A program made the position numbers and the translations under genes. A stretch of DNA of 7,695 nucleotides from an uncultured Eubacteriales bacterium (GTDB lineage Bacteria > Bacillota > Clostridia > Oscillospirales > Acutalibacteraceae), in NCBI GenBank assembly GCA_900317215.1, contig ONFW01000098.1, positions 1 to 7,695 of the forward strand, in the 5' to 3' direction. Position 1 is the stretch's first letter, and each line of letters starts with the position of its first letter. Positions 1 to 6,714 of this stretch are shown piece after piece. Under the pieces are notes generated by a model. The model was not told the origin of the DNA. It made no database searches and saw nothing but the letters and a program-made list of their open reading frames with translations.

Positions 1-45
1 CTGCTCTCTGCCATGAGCAACAATTCAGCATAAGATGCTCTCGGT

Positions 46-1890
46 TCATACGATATAGCTTGTATTCAGAGAGTATCCGGAGCTTGCTTTTTCTCCGGAC
101 TTATCCGTTACGGTCACTGTTATCTCATACCATGCGTCAGCCTTCGGATATATAACAACATCCTGAACCTTGCTGTTCTGCTGTACATTGATCCACTTTG
201 AAGAGGATACCTTCTTGTATTGTATGGTATAGGTGTAACCGCCGTCGCCGTTGACCGCCTGACAATGCACATTCAGCTTTTTCTTGCCGTTCTCAACGAC
301 ATCATCTACATCAATAAAGCAAAAGATCTCGGGAGCAGCAGATGAAAAACCTAAATTATGATCCTTGGCATATTTCCTGATGAGGCTGCCTGCCTTGCCA
401 TAAAAGGTTGCAGAATAACAACCATTGAAGGCGGTGTCGTCAATATCCATCTTCATTTTACGGGTCTTGATCTGCAGCAGGTTATAGCAGCCTGCAAAGG
501 CGCTGTATTCTATGCTTTCAACGCCGCTTCCAAGATCAACGCTTCTGAGATTTTTACAGCCGGAGAAGGTATCCATCCTGATGATCTTCACCTTGGAGGG
601 TATTTTTATCTGACCAAGCTTGATGCAGTTCTCAAATGCAAATTCTCCGATCTCCTCCACGCTTTCAGGAATAATGACCTCATTCATATTACGGTGAGAA
701 AAGGCGAAGGGCGCTATCCTCTTGACCGTTGAAGGGATCGCTATCTTGCTCTTTTTGGTGTTAAGACAGCACAGCAGGGTCTCGCCCTTCTTGACATAGC
801 CTTTTGTTTCTATCTGTTCACGATCAGGTATGTTGTAAATGCTTGCAGACTCAAAGATAAGACCGTTGTTTGAGCGATAGTACGGATTAGCCTTGCTTAT
901 AATGACATTTGCCACACCGCTTTCCTTGAACGAGCTTTCGTCTATATACTTAACATTCTTGCCCATTTCTACGCTATCGAGCTGGTAACAATACTCGAAG
1001 GCATTGAATAATATCTCTGTTACAGTCTCCGGCACATTGACTTTACCTAACCTACCTTCCGGACACTTTACAAGCTTATTGGGCACCATCATCTTTTTTT
1101 GGGGATCCCATCTGTTCTCATAAATAACGCCGTCAAATGTGGAATAGGCTGCACTTTTTACATCCTTACTACTCTGAAGAATATTGACCATCGACAGTTC
1201 AGGACATCTGTCTGTCATACAATAAAGATGGTATCCTCCTCCTTCGATACCGCCCTTAAAGTTGATCTCAGAAAGACGAGGGCAGTTGCTAAATACATAA
1301 GCATCGATATTCTCAATTCTGCCTCTTATTTCTACAATAATAACTGAACTGCAGTTATCAAAAGCTCCCATTTTAAGAGTCTTGACATCAGGATCCAGAT
1401 AAACAAAAGCATCATAGGCCTCGGGAACACGGAAAAGGGTATCTCCCAAAGCATTGAAAAGCATTCCTCTCTTTGATGAGTAATTCTTGTTATCGCTGCT
1501 GACCTTGATCTTTTTAAGCGTGCTGGCGCCGTCAAAGGCTCTCTGAGCTATACTTGTAACATATTTCGGAATAGTCACCGTTTCCATTGTAGTGTTATCA
1601 TTGAATGCAGCAGAGCCTATCTCGGTGACCTTCATTCCGTTTATCATTTCCGGAACAGCAACGTTTTTTCCATTGCCTTTATATTTTTTGATAACGACCT
1701 GCTTTTCACCGCCATCATTTTTTTCCACCCACTCAAAATTCTTATAGACCCCCCATGTTGCGGAAGCTGAGATCTGTGTTGTCTGAGCCGGCTCCTTTGC
1801 CGAAACAGCCATTGCTCCAACAGATGCCCCTGTTATTGTAAGGGCTGCGAGAGTGATTGCACAAAGCCTTCTGATAAGTTCGTTTTTCAT
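46..1890 (-). CDS. Secreted BspA-like leucine-rich-repeat protein
   Basis: A 614-residue protein that is probably exported and may bind surfaces or partner proteins; the exact ligand cannot be told. Residues 1-31 form a signal peptide: a basic start (KNELIRR), a hydrophobic core (AITLAALTITGASVGAMA) and a likely cleavage near AVSA-KE. Residues about 75-515 hold repeated BspA/LRR_5 units with the pattern 'I(P)..V..I...AF..C..L..I.I', for example around 80-128, 287-327, 383-430 and 428-475. A typical last-repeat end, 'AGSLIRKYAKDHNLGF', lies at 500-515. Residues about 519-614 are a separate beta-rich domain (IQYKK...SSKWINVQ...YEITVTVTDKSG), resembling PKD/Ig-like or Y_Y_Y folds. No LPXTG sorting signal, dockerin or C-terminal membrane helix is seen, so it is probably released or loosely held. 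The start is firm: AAAGGAGGA lies 7 bases upstream of the ATG. The family call is strong; the function is open. Confidence 0.9.
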   Translation of the reverse strand: MKNELIRRLCAITLAALTITGASVGAMAVSAKEPAQTTQISASATWGVYKNFEWVEKNDGGEKQVVIKKYKGNGKNVAVPEMINGMKVTEIGSAAFNDNTTMETVTIPKYVTSIAQRAFDGASTLKKIKVSSDNKNYSSKRGMLFNALGDTLFRVPEAYDAFVYLDPDVKTLKMGAFDNCSSVIIVEIRGRIENIDAYVFSNCPRLSEINFKGGIEGGGYHLYCMTDRCPELSMVNILQSSKDVKSAAYSTFDGVIYENRWDPQKKMMVPNKLVKCPEGRLGKVNVPETVTEILFNAFEYCYQLDSVEMGKNVKYIDESSFKESGVANVIISKANPYYRSNNGLIFESASIYNIPDREQIETKGYVKKGETLLCCLNTKKSKIAIPSTVKRIAPFAFSHRNMNEVIIPESVEEIGEFAFENCIKLGQIKIPSKVKIIRMDTFSGCKNLRSVDLGSGVESIEYSAFAGCYNLLQIKTRKMKMDIDDTAFNGCYSATFYGKAGSLIRKYAKDHNLGFSSAAPEIFCFIDVDDVVENGKKKLNVHCQAVNGDGGYTYTIQYKKVSSSKWINVQQNSKVQDVVIYPKADAWYEITVTVTDKSGEKASSGYSLNTSYIV

Positions 1891-1911
1891 TTTATTTTCC
1901 TCCTTTGTTTT

Positions 1912-1936
1912 TTGAAAGATCGATTCAGGCTTTCAA
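1912..1936 (-). promoter_or_regulatory. Inverted repeat in leader of the LRR gene
   Basis: A perfect 7-bp inverted repeat, TTGAAAG / CTTTCAA, with an 11-base spacer sits just upstream of the Shine-Dalgarno of the LRR gene. It could be an mRNA hairpin that affects ribosome access or 5' stability, or an operator. A weak extended -10 candidate (TGT-TATTAC, minus strand, 1939-1947) lies directly upstream, with no good -35. The repeat is seen directly; any role is inference. Apart from this repeat, the parS site and the terminator, nothing was recognised in the gap 1891-2076. Confidence 0.4.
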
Positions 1937-2015
1937 TAGTAATAACAGCCAAGCTTCTCAATAAGGGGCAAAATCAGGATAAAAATAAATTTTCAGATGG
2001 CAGCTTCTTTTTCAA

Positions 2016-2031
2016 TGTTTCACATGAAACA
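2016..2031. other. parS: Candidate parS centromere site for ParB
   Basis: The 16-mer TGTTTCACATGAAACA matches the Firmicute parS consensus TGTTNCACGTGAAACA at every defined position except one centre base (CACATG instead of CACGTG). It has perfect 7-bp arms (TGTTTCA / TGAAACA). ParB/Spo0J loads at such sites and slides outward as a CTP-bound clamp. The site lies about 1.4 kb past the end of the parB gene, just beyond serS, and overlaps the U-tract of the serS terminator. Match and proximity make it a convincing site; affinity with the centre change is unknown. Confidence 0.8.
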
Positions 2032-2064
2032 AAATGCAGACCCCTCATGTGTGAAGAGTCTGCA
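2027..2064 (-). terminator. Intrinsic terminator of the soj-parB-serS operon
   Basis: Read on the minus strand, a 13-bp stem (TGCAGACTCTTCA / TGAGGGGTCTGCA, two G-U wobbles) with a CACA loop is followed by TTTTGTTT. It begins 12 bases after the serS stop codon. The two wobbles become C-A mismatches in the opposite transcript, so the structure favours the minus strand, as expected for serS. The U-tract runs into the parS site. Confidence 0.9.
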
Positions 2065-2076
2065 AAAAATGAAATA

Positions 2077-3357
2077 TTATTTTTTGATCACATCAATGCC
2101 CATGTAAGGACGGAGCACTTCGGGAACGGTGACAGAGCCGTCCTCGTTCTGATACTGCTCAACAATAGCGGGAATGACACGGCTTGTAGCAAGACCGGAG
2201 GCATTGAGGGTATGTGCAAAGTGCATCTTCTTATCCTCGCCTCTGTAACGTATATTTCCTCTTCTTGCCTGATAATCCCTTGCATTGGACGCCGAGCTTA
2301 CCTCCTTGTATATCTCCATGCTCGGTATCCATACCTCGATATCATAGGTCCTCGCCATAGAGAATGAACAGTCGCCTGCAGCAAGCTTGCTCAGACGGTA
2401 GTGAAGTCCCAGCTCCTGAACGAGCCTTTCCGCCTTCTCGACCAGCTCCTTGAATGCGATGTCAGACTTGTCATCCTCGGTATACTGCACCATCTCGACC
2501 TTGTTAAACTGATGTCCCCTTATCATGCCTCTCTCCTCGCTGCGGTAGCTTCCCGCTTCACGGCGATAGCAAGGAGTATAGGCAATGTACTTCTTGGGGA
2601 GTTCCTCTATCGGAATGATCTCATCTCTGTGGAGATTAACAAGAGCTGTCTCCGCAGTGGGGAGCATAAATCTCTTTTCGTTTGTTGTGGGATTCTCTAT
2701 CCAATAGACCTCATCAGCAAACTTCGGGAACTGTCCTGCAACATATCCGCACTGATAACCGAGCATGTGGGGAGGAAGGATAAATTCAAAGCCGTCCTTA
2801 ATATGCTCGTTGATAAAGAAATTAAGAAGCGCCCACTCCATTCTTGAGCCCCAGCCCCTGTATACCCAGCTGCCGGCGCCGCCAAGCTTTGCGCCTCTCT
2901 GATAATCGATAAGCCCGAGGCTCTCGCAAAGCTCAACATGGTTTTTCATCGGGAAGCTGAATTCCGGTTTTTTCCCGAACAGCTTTATCCCCTCGTTCTG
3001 CTCCTTGCCGCCTGCAGCAACATCCTCATCGGGTAGATTCGGGAGTGAGAGAAGAAGTGACGTCTGCTTTTCATCAAGCTCATTTATTCTTGCATCCCCC
3101 TCCTTGATCTCTGCAACAAGCTCCTTCATTCTTGCCATGATCTCACTTGCATCTCCGCCGGCCTTCTTTATCTGGGGTATCTGCTTGCTTGCGGAATTCT
3201 GCTCCGCCTTCATCGCTTCAACCTTGCCCATCTGCTCACGCTTCTGAGCATCGACTGCAAGTATCTCGTCTACTACAGAGTCAAGATCCATCTCTCTTTT
3301 CTTTATTCTTGCCTTTACTTCTTCGGGCTTTTCTCTGAGGTATTTAATGTCTAACAT
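2077..3357 (-). CDS. serS: Seryl-tRNA synthetase (class II)
   Basis: Charges tRNA-Ser (and tRNA-Sec where present) with serine using ATP, in the cytoplasm. At 426 residues it has the normal length of bacterial SerRS. The N-terminal start MLDIKYLREKPEEVKARIKKR is typical, and residues about 28-105 form the long coiled-coil arm that grips the tRNA variable arm. The serine-site region MLPTAET is at 231-237, motif 2 (PCYRREAGSYRSEERGMIRGHQF) spans about 262-284, and motif 3 with the family tail PEVLRPYMG is at about 382-420. Several usually fixed residues differ: motif 3 reads NASGLATSR rather than the usual NGSGLAVGR, and motif 2 has SYRSEERG where GRDTRG is usual. The start has AAAGGAG 8 bases upstream. 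The 71-base gap to parB shows no promoter or T-box, so it probably shares the soj-parB transcript; a terminator follows directly. Confidence 0.97.
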   Translation of the reverse strand: MLDIKYLREKPEEVKARIKKREMDLDSVVDEILAVDAQKREQMGKVEAMKAEQNSASKQIPQIKKAGGDASEIMARMKELVAEIKEGDARINELDEKQTSLLLSLPNLPDEDVAAGGKEQNEGIKLFGKKPEFSFPMKNHVELCESLGLIDYQRGAKLGGAGSWVYRGWGSRMEWALLNFFINEHIKDGFEFILPPHMLGYQCGYVAGQFPKFADEVYWIENPTTNEKRFMLPTAETALVNLHRDEIIPIEELPKKYIAYTPCYRREAGSYRSEERGMIRGHQFNKVEMVQYTEDDKSDIAFKELVEKAERLVQELGLHYRLSKLAAGDCSFSMARTYDIEVWIPSMEIYKEVSSASNARDYQARRGNIRYRGEDKKMHFAHTLNASGLATSRVIPAIVEQYQNEDGSVTVPEVLRPYMGIDVIKK

Positions 3358-3388
3358 TTCTATTTCTCCTTTATTGATCTTTATAATG

Positions 3389-3408
3389 ACCCGCCCTTGA
3401 GGACAGGT
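3389..3408 (-). other. RNA hairpin between parB and serS
   Basis: On the minus-strand transcript ACCTGTCC / GGGCGGGT can pair as an 8-bp stem (two G-U wobbles) with a TCAA loop. No U-run follows, so it is not a standard terminator. It may be a processing or stability element that separates parB and serS expression within the operon. The wobbles are mismatches on the opposite strand, in line with minus-strand transcription. The structure is seen; the role is inference. Confidence 0.4.
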
Positions 3409-3428
3409 GTCTGATTAAATAAGCCTTT

Positions 3429-4292
3429 TCAGCTATTGCTGTCAAAAAGTCTTGCCAGCTCGCCGAGATCCTCCTCGTTGTAGAATTCTATTTCCAGGAT
3501 CCCGCCGCTGTCCTTGCCGTTTACGACCTTAACTCTGCGGCTCAGGTGTTCGTTCAGCGCTATCTCAACCTCATCAAAGAAGGAATTTCTTGTATGTACC
3601 GCCTCCTTCTTTTTTGTGGACCTGCTGCTGTTAATTGTCTTTGCCGCCTTTTCGATATCTCTTACGGTAAGATCGTTCTTCTCTATCAGCTCCGCGATCC
3701 TGAGCTGCTCCTCAGGAGCTTCTATTCCGAGCAGAGCCCTCGCATGACCCGTGGTTATCCTGCCCTCCTTGAGCATTTCAAGTATCTGCTCTGAAAGATT
3801 CAGTAGTCTCAGTGAATTTGCTATCACCGGACGGCTCTTTCCCACCGTCTTTGCTATCTCCTCCTGAGTAAGTCCGTATTCCTCCTGAAGAGCCTTATAG
3901 CCCAAGGCCTCTTCAACGGGATTCAGGTTTTCCCTCTGAAGATTCTCTATCATGGATATCTGCATCATTTCGGAGTCAGACATTTCCCTGATAATAACAG
4001 GCACCTCAAAAAGCCCCGCCATACGGCTTGCTCTCCAGCGTCTTTCTCCTGCCACAAGCTGATAGCCGCCGTCAGGCAAGGGTCTCACCAAAAGGGGCTG
4101 CAGAACTCCATGCTGGGCTATCGAGTCTGCAAGCTCTCTGAGGCTTTCCTCGTTAAACTCTCTGCGGGGCTGCGACCGGTTAGGCTCGATTTCCGAGATT
4201 TTCAAAGTTATGGCTGCCTCAGACTCTTCGGTGTCATTTTCAAGAAAAAGAGCGTCCAGCCCTTTTCCAAGTCCTCCCCTTTTTACTGCCAT
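3429..4292 (-). CDS. parB: Chromosome partition protein ParB/Spo0J
   Basis: A CTP-dependent DNA clamp that loads at parS, spreads along the chromosome, recruits SMC and stimulates the ParA ATPase, so that origins are separated. It has 287 residues, close to Bacillus Spo0J. The start MAVKRGGLGKGLDALF carries the N-terminal basic motif that triggers ParA. The CTP-binding region includes GERRWRA at 82-88 and ENLQREN at 116-122 followed by LNPVEEA. A helix-turn-helix (LTQEEIAKTVGKSRPVIANSLRLL) lies at about 141-164, with the GHARALL segment at 182-188. The last 45 residues match the C-terminal dimerisation domain (EIEFYNEEDLGELARLF). The ATG is preceded by GGGAGGG. It lies 35 bases after soj and ahead of serS. 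It is called ParB rather than the paralogue Noc because it sits directly after ParA and a ParB-type parS lies nearby, but sequence alone does not fully exclude Noc. Confidence 0.95.
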   Translation of the reverse strand: MAVKRGGLGKGLDALFLENDTEESEAAITLKISEIEPNRSQPRREFNEESLRELADSIAQHGVLQPLLVRPLPDGGYQLVAGERRWRASRMAGLFEVPVIIREMSDSEMMQISMIENLQRENLNPVEEALGYKALQEEYGLTQEEIAKTVGKSRPVIANSLRLLNLSEQILEMLKEGRITTGHARALLGIEAPEEQLRIAELIEKNDLTVRDIEKAAKTINSSRSTKKKEAVHTRNSFFDEVEIALNEHLSRRVKVVNGKDSGGILEIEFYNEEDLGELARLFDSNS

Positions 4293-4327
4293 TTCTTTTC
4301 CCTCCCTGTTTATTATGAATTGTGTTT

Positions 4328-5092
4328 TTATTGATTATTCCTGATTATCTCCTCGCTAAGCTCCATATAGGATATCGCACCCTTGCATGATTTATCAAAA
4401 TACATTATTGGCATACCAAAGCTTGGCGCCTCCGACAGTCTTACTCCTCTCGGTATCACAGCAGAAAACACCTTTCGGGGAAAGAATTTCTTTACCTCCT
4501 CTACTACCTGCTGAGTAAGGTTAAGCCTGCCGTCATACATTGTCAGCAAAACGCCCTCAATATCAAGATACTGATTATAGCGTCGTTTGACCTTTCTTAC
4601 AGTTCCGATGAGCTGAGAAAGACCCTCCAGAGCATAATACTCAGGCTGTATAGGAACCAGCAGGGTATCTGCCGCACAAAATGCATTTGTAGTTACGAGC
4701 CCAAGCGAAGGAGGACAATCGATAAAAATAAAATCATATTCCGGCTTGACAAGTGCAAGAGCATTTTTCAGCTTTGATTCTCTCTTTTCCTCCTCGACAA
4801 GCTCTATCTCCGCCGCAGCAAGCTCCATGCTCGCAGGCAGGATATCCAGATTATCAAACTTTGTATGCATTATCGCATCCTTAGCCTTTATATTATCTAT
4901 CATCACGCTGTACGAAGAATATTCAACCTGTCTTTTGTCAACACCAACGCCGCTTGTCGCATTACCTTGGGGATCGGTATCTACAAGAAGGACCTTCTTT
5001 CCAAGCTTTGCTATTCCTGCCGCGGTATTGACTGCCGTGGTCGTCTTTCCTACGCCACCCTTCTGATTTGTCACCGCAATTATTTTTCCCAA
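4328..5092 (-). CDS. soj: Chromosome partition ATPase ParA/Soj
   Basis: A deviant-Walker ATPase that binds DNA non-specifically as an ATP dimer and is released by ParB, driving origin separation; in Bacillus it also acts on DnaA. From the chosen start it has 254 residues, matching Soj. The P-loop KGGVGKTT is at 11-18 with its signature first lysine, Walker A' (VLLVDTDPQGN) at about 34-44, and Walker B (FIFIDCPPS) at 121-129. The PRGVRLSEAPSFG segment at 214-226 is typical of the family. The start is a TTG at 5090-5092: GGAGGG lies 6 bases upstream, and the protein then begins MGKIIAVTNQKGG, as in homologues. A 14-codon longer version from a TTG at 5132-5134 would start almost at the expected transcript 5' end with no ribosome site. 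First gene of the soj-parB-serS operon. Confidence 0.96.
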   Translation of the reverse strand: MGKIIAVTNQKGGVGKTTTAVNTAAGIAKLGKKVLLVDTDPQGNATSGVGVDKRQVEYSSYSVMIDNIKAKDAIMHTKFDNLDILPASMELAAAEIELVEEEKRESKLKNALALVKPEYDFIFIDCPPSLGLVTTNAFCAADTLLVPIQPEYYALEGLSQLIGTVRKVKRRYNQYLDIEGVLLTMYDGRLNLTQQVVEEVKKFFPRKVFSAVIPRGVRLSEAPSFGMPIMYFDKSCKGAISYMELSEEIIRNNQ

Positions 5093-5098
5093 TTCTAT

Positions 5099-5104
5099 CC
5101 CTCC
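5099..5104 (-). promoter_or_regulatory. Ribosome binding site that fixes the soj TTG start
   Basis: GGAGGG on the minus strand, 6 bases before the TTG at 5090-5092. This is the only good Shine-Dalgarno near the 5' end of soj, so it decides in favour of the shorter protein. Confidence 0.85.
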
Positions 5105-5142
5105 GAAATTATTGCTTTTTCTCTCTGTTTCCAATAGTTTAC

Positions 5143-5171
5143 ATTATATCACTATCCTCTCAGAATATCAA
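5143..5171 (-). promoter_or_regulatory. Sigma-A-type promoter of the soj-parB-serS operon
   Basis: Minus strand: -35 TTGATA (5166-5171), a 17-base spacer, and -10 TATAAT (5143-5148), which is a perfect -10 and five of six at -35. Transcription should start near 5136, giving a leader of about 43 bases before the soj TTG. No other promoter of similar quality is seen before parB or serS. Confidence 0.85.
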
Positions 5172-5189
5172 TTATTATTTTGCCATTAC

Positions 5190-5278
5190 GGCACTCCGCT
5201 ACGGTCTGCGAGGCGGTGGGTTGCTTAAAAATATGTGCGTCAAAACACGACTGTGGAGGCACTCCGCCGGTCACGCAC
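5190..5278. repeat. Unexplained GC-rich repeat element between divergent promoters
   Basis: This stretch is visibly richer in G and C than the AT-rich bases on both sides. GGCACTCCGC occurs twice (5190-5199 and 5258-5267), and each copy is followed after a short gap by GGTC and GC. The right half can fold: GTGCGT (5235-5240) pairs with ACGCAC (5273-5278), GAC (5249-5251) with GTC (5270-5272), and GGAG with CTCC (5255-5258 / 5262-5265, loop GCA). Neither flanking promoter would transcribe it. It may be a copy of a dispersed intergenic repeat, a small RNA gene or a protein-binding site; the sequence alone does not decide. No credible gene lies in it. Confidence 0.5.
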
Positions 5279-5286
5279 TTTGATTG

Positions 5287-5315
5287 TTGTTTTAAAATCG
5301 GATTGGTGATATAAT
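5287..5315 (+). promoter_or_regulatory. Extended -10 promoter of mnmE
   Basis: Plus strand: a perfect TATAAT (5310-5315) with the extended -10 TGA directly before it (TG at 5307-5308). A weak -35, TTGTTT (5287-5292), lies at 17 bases. The expected start near 5322 leaves a short leader of about 28 bases before the ATG, with AGAGGA at 5338-5343 as ribosome site, 6 bases from the start. Confidence 0.75.
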
Positions 5316-5349
5316 AATAATACCAAATCTGAAATAAAGAGGAACAGTT

Positions 5350-6714
5350 ATGGAAAAAACCATTTCAGCAATATCTACCGCAAACGGCATAGGCGGAATA
5401 GGTGTAATAAGAATATCCGGCCAAAGTGCAATAGAAACTGCCGATAGAGTATTCAAAGCGGCATCAGGAAAAAAGCTGTGCGAGCTAAAGGGATATACTG
5501 CGGCATACGGGAAGATCTGTGATGAAGGCGAAGAAATAGATGAAGCCGTGGCTCTTGTATTCAGAGCGCCTCACAGCTATACCGGAGAGGATGTAGTTGA
5601 ACTCTCCTGTCACGGAGGTCTGTATGTTACAAAAAGGGTACTGCGAGTCGTTCTTAAAAACGGGGCATATCCTGCCGAAGCGGGAGAGTTCACAAAGCGT
5701 GCCTTCCTCAACGGCAAAACCGGACTTACCGAGGCAGAGGCAGTAATGGATATCATTTCTGCAAGAGGCGCACAGAGCGCAAGAGCTGCGCTTTCATGTA
5801 TGGAGGGCAAACTTCGTAAAAGGATAGATACGGTCAGGGACAGATTAGTCAACACTGCTGCGCATCTTTCAGCATGGGCGGATTATCCCGAGGAGGATAT
5901 TCCTGAGGTCAGCGCCGATACGCTTATTGAAACACTCTCGGAGTGCAGAAAGGAACTCAGCTCTCTGCTCGAAGGCTATGATAAGGGCAAAATTATGCGC
6001 GAAGGCGTGGATACCGTAATAGCAGGCAGACCGAACGTGGGCAAGTCTACTATCATGAATCTTCTCTCGGGCTGCGAACGCTCCATTGTCACCAATATTC
6101 CGGGAACAACAAGAGATATTATCGAAGAAACGGTCATGCTTGGAGAGATACCTCTCAGACTTTCCGATACGGCAGGAATTCACTATACCGATGATCCCGT
6201 TGAAAAACTCGGCGTAGAGCGGGCAAAAGACAGGATAAAAAAGGCCGGCCTTGTTCTTGCTGTATTTGACAGCTCAAGACCTCTCTCTGATGACGATAAG
6301 GAGCTTATCGACCTTCTCACGGATGCACCTGCACTTGCCGTTATCAACAAGACCGATCTCCCCCCTCTGCTCGATGCAGACTATATCAGATCGAAGCTCA
6401 GACGCTGCATATTCATTTCTGCGCTTGCAGGCGACGGCGCAGACGAGCTTGAAAAACAGGTCTCAGAGATTATCGGAGCTTCAGAGCTTGACGCCTCACA
6501 GGGAATACTCGCTACCGAAAGACAGCGAAGCTGTGCTGAAGCCGCGCTCGCATCAATAAACGAAGCCTCGCAGACTCTGTTGTCGGGCATCACTCTTGAT
6601 GCTGTAACGGTAATAATAGAAGAAGCAATAGATCATCTGCTTGAGCTGACGGGTGAAAGAGTGACTGAAGCAGTTGTCGATAAGGTATTCTCCCGTTTCT
6701 GCGTAGGCAAATAG
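5350..6714 (+). CDS. mnmE: tRNA uridine-34 modification GTPase MnmE (TrmE)
   Basis: With its partner MnmG it makes the cmnm5 group on the wobble uridine of certain tRNAs, using GTP hydrolysis and methylene-tetrahydrofolate. All hallmarks are present in 454 residues, the normal length. The N-terminal folate/dimer domain (1 to about 120) has TISAISTANGIGGIGVIRISG, ELSCHGG and GEFTKRAFLNGK. The inserted G domain has G1 GRPNVGKST (226-234), the G2 segment GTTRD (252-256), G3 DTAG (273-276), G4 NKTD (333-336) and G5 SAL (357-359). The C-terminus FCVGK (450-454) carries the conserved cysteine at 451. The ATG has a matching ribosome site and its own promoter. MnmG, its obligate partner, is not the next gene here, unlike the common mnmE-mnmG order, so it must lie elsewhere. 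Divergent from soj. Confidence 0.97.
   Translation: MEKTISAISTANGIGGIGVIRISGQSAIETADRVFKAASGKKLCELKGYTAAYGKICDEGEEIDEAVALVFRAPHSYTGEDVVELSCHGGLYVTKRVLRVVLKNGAYPAEAGEFTKRAFLNGKTGLTEAEAVMDIISARGAQSARAALSCMEGKLRKRIDTVRDRLVNTAAHLSAWADYPEEDIPEVSADTLIETLSECRKELSSLLEGYDKGKIMREGVDTVIAGRPNVGKSTIMNLLSGCERSIVTNIPGTTRDIIEETVMLGEIPLRLSDTAGIHYTDDPVEKLGVERAKDRIKKAGLVLAVFDSSRPLSDDDKELIDLLTDAPALAVINKTDLPPLLDADYIRSKLRRCIFISALAGDGADELEKQVSEIIGASELDASQGILATERQRSCAEAALASINEASQTLLSGITLDAVTVIIEEAIDHLLELTGERVTEAVVDKVFSRFCVGK

Noticed and set aside
20..42. Possible terminator after the LRR gene (AGCAT / ATGCT stem on the minus strand)
   Set aside because: The stem is only 5 bp with a 3-base loop and no U-run follows; the window ends too soon to judge.
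358..732. A 124-codon plus-strand open frame antisense to the LRR gene
   Set aside because: It lies wholly inside a well-supported gene, has no ribosome site and matches no known family; a shadow of the LRR codon pattern.
1891..2076. Replication origin (DnaA boxes) near parS
   Set aside because: No TTATCCACA-like boxes or AT-rich unwinding repeats were seen here or elsewhere in the window.
3358..3428. T-box riboswitch before serS, suggested by AGGGCGGG on the minus strand
   Set aside because: The gap of 71 bases is too short for the specifier stem, and the conserved T-box core and a following terminator are missing.
5093..5134. A 14-codon N-terminal extension of Soj from the TTG at 5132-5134
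   Set aside because: It starts at about the predicted transcript 5' end with no Shine-Dalgarno, while the inner TTG has GGAGGG at good spacing and gives the standard family N-terminus.
5068..5283. A 71-codon plus-strand open frame across the soj start and the intergenic element
   Set aside because: It begins inside soj on the opposite strand, has no ribosome site and its sequence looks like translated repeat DNA; the region is better explained as promoters plus an intergenic element.
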